Below, piece by piece: positions 63,235 to 64,000 of a stretch of DNA of 64,000 nt (its first letter is position 1; every line of letters starts with the position of its first letter). Position numbers and translations under genes: made by a program. The stretch lies in the NCBI RefSeq assembly GCF_013031355.1, contig NZ_WPZO01000001.1:868001-932000 (forward strand), given 5' to 3'. Below the pieces are notes generated by a model. It had not been told where the DNA came from. It searched no databases and saw only the letters and a program-made list of their open reading frames with translations. Origin of the DNA: Ruegeria arenilitoris (lineage in GTDB: Bacteria > Pseudomonadota > Alphaproteobacteria > Rhodobacterales > Rhodobacteraceae).

Positions 63235-64000
63235 ATGTTACGATTTGCTTTGATTTTAGCCCTGTCCCTGCCAACGCTTGCAGCTGCTGCCCCTTGCGGC
63301 AACACCAGCAGCGGTTTCGAGGCCTGGAAACAGGATTTTGCAAAGCAGGCCAAGCGCTCGGGTGTCAAAAAGAAAGGTCTGCAAGCGCTGGCGCAAACCC
63401 AGTACGCCACGCGCACCATTGCTGCTGATCGCAATCAGAAGAGCTTCAAATATTCGCTGGACAAGTTCATGCGCGTGCGCGGAGCCGATACGATCGTGGC
63501 ACAGGGGCGCAAGCGCAAGGCGCGCAACCCGCAATTCTACGCCGCGCTGGAACGGCAATACGGCGTCCCCAGCGGCGTACTGATCGCGATCCACGGAATG
63601 GAAACAGGGTTCGGGAATTTCATGGGCGACAGTCAGGTTGTTTCCGCAATCACCACACTGGCTTATGATTGTCGCCGATCCGAGTTCTTTATCCCCCATG
63701 CCATCGGGGCGCTGAAACTAGTCGATCAAGGCAGCATTACGACGGCGACCAAAGGGGCGAAGCACGGCGAATTGGGGCACACTCAGTTCCTGCCGGGCAA
63801 TGCGCTGGTCTACGGCGTAGATGCCACCGGCGACGGCCGCGTGGATTTCTACAACATGACCGACGCGCTGGCCTCGACCGCGAATTTTCTACGGCAGAAA
63901 GGGTGGAAACCGGGGCGCGGCTATCAACCGGGGCAACCCAATTTCAGGGTGATTCAGGAATGGAACGCGGCCTCGGTCTATCAGCAATCCATCGCCATCA
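63235..64000 (+). CDS. Lytic murein transglycosylase (MltB/SltB type), truncated by window end
   Basis: First 255 codons of a secreted lytic transglycosylase. Signal peptide (MLRFALILALSLPTLAAAA) then an MltB-like domain: SLDKFMRVRGADTIV, catalytic Glu in AIHGMETGFGNFMGDSQV, GHTQFLPGNALVYGVDATGDGRVDFYNMTDALASTANFL. The C-terminus lies beyond the window. The ATG lacks a good ribosome site. Confidence 0.88.
   Translation, partial: MLRFALILALSLPTLAAAAPCGNTSSGFEAWKQDFAKQAKRSGVKKKGLQALAQTQYATRTIAADRNQKSFKYSLDKFMRVRGADTIVAQGRKRKARNPQFYAALERQYGVPSGVLIAIHGMETGFGNFMGDSQVVSAITTLAYDCRRSEFFIPHAIGALKLVDQGSITTATKGAKHGELGHTQFLPGNALVYGVDATGDGRVDFYNMTDALASTANFLRQKGWKPGRGYQPGQPNFRVIQEWNAASVYQQSIAI

Overview
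This window comes from a marine alphaproteobacterium of the Rhodobacterales (Roseobacter group, Ruegeria-like). The evidence is: a remnant of the Rhodobacter-type gene transfer agent (GTA) cluster; a C4-pathway 5-aminolevulinate synthase with an upstream Fnr-type site; a pyruvate dehydrogenase E1 beta that carries its own lipoyl domain; a LuxR/LuxI quorum-sensing pair; and a PBP1A-AmiC gene order typical of the group. Nearly all of it is housekeeping sequence. I saw no rRNA, tRNA, CRISPR array or insertion sequence.

Layout. 1-9 kb: cell-wall genes (PBP1A start, AmiC), an aminotransferase, a secreted M48-TPR protease overlapping a ScsC-like thiol oxidoreductase, an FkbM methyltransferase, IspG and a RodZ-like protein. 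9-13.3 kb: hemA, an M20 dipeptidase and dihydrolipoyl dehydrogenase (E3). 13.5-26.7 kb: a DUF924 protein, an MFS transporter, QueA, a large AsmA/YhdP-like protein, Bcp, a DUF455 protein, an M23 peptidase overlapping a bactofilin, an MtfA-like protease, an aquaporin and two cyclophilins. 26.8-34.9 kb: pgk, an LprI-like protein, FtsB, an acetyltransferase, the pyruvate dehydrogenase operon (E1 alpha, lipoyl-E1 beta, E2), cysE and a DksA-like zinc finger.

34.9-40.1 kb holds the most unusual locus, a collapsed GTA cluster. ORFg1 is present. The N-terminal P-loop part of the large terminase (ORFg2) is joined in frame to the catalytic part of the NlpC/P60-like peptidase (ORFg14). ORFg15 follows with a frameshift near its 5' end. 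Everything normally between g2 and g14 (portal, protease, capsid, tail genes) is absent.

40.3-50.4 kb: a divergent PanB-like protein, an RhlE-type helicase, MltG, and the fatty-acid genes fabD, fabG, acpP and fabF, with a GNAT gene and a degenerate HisA paralogue between acpP and fabF. 49.2-53.9 kb: a cytochrome b561-YceI fusion beside a free YceI gene, ribosomal proteins S6-S18-L9 and a small SLT lipoprotein. 54.1-55.8 kb: luxR and luxI, the latter with a long C-terminal extension. 55.8-64 kb: trigger factor, porin, NAD(P)HX repair enzyme, glnB-glnA, a PPOX-type flavoprotein and a truncated lytic transglycosylase.

Two regulatory signals stand out. A palindrome with core TAGTTTA-N4-TAAACTA occurs immediately upstream of both lpd (E3) and the distant pdhA operon (E1/E2), suggesting one regulator coordinates the complete pyruvate dehydrogenase complex. 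A perfect TTGAT-N4-ATCAA site lies 138 bp upstream of hemA.
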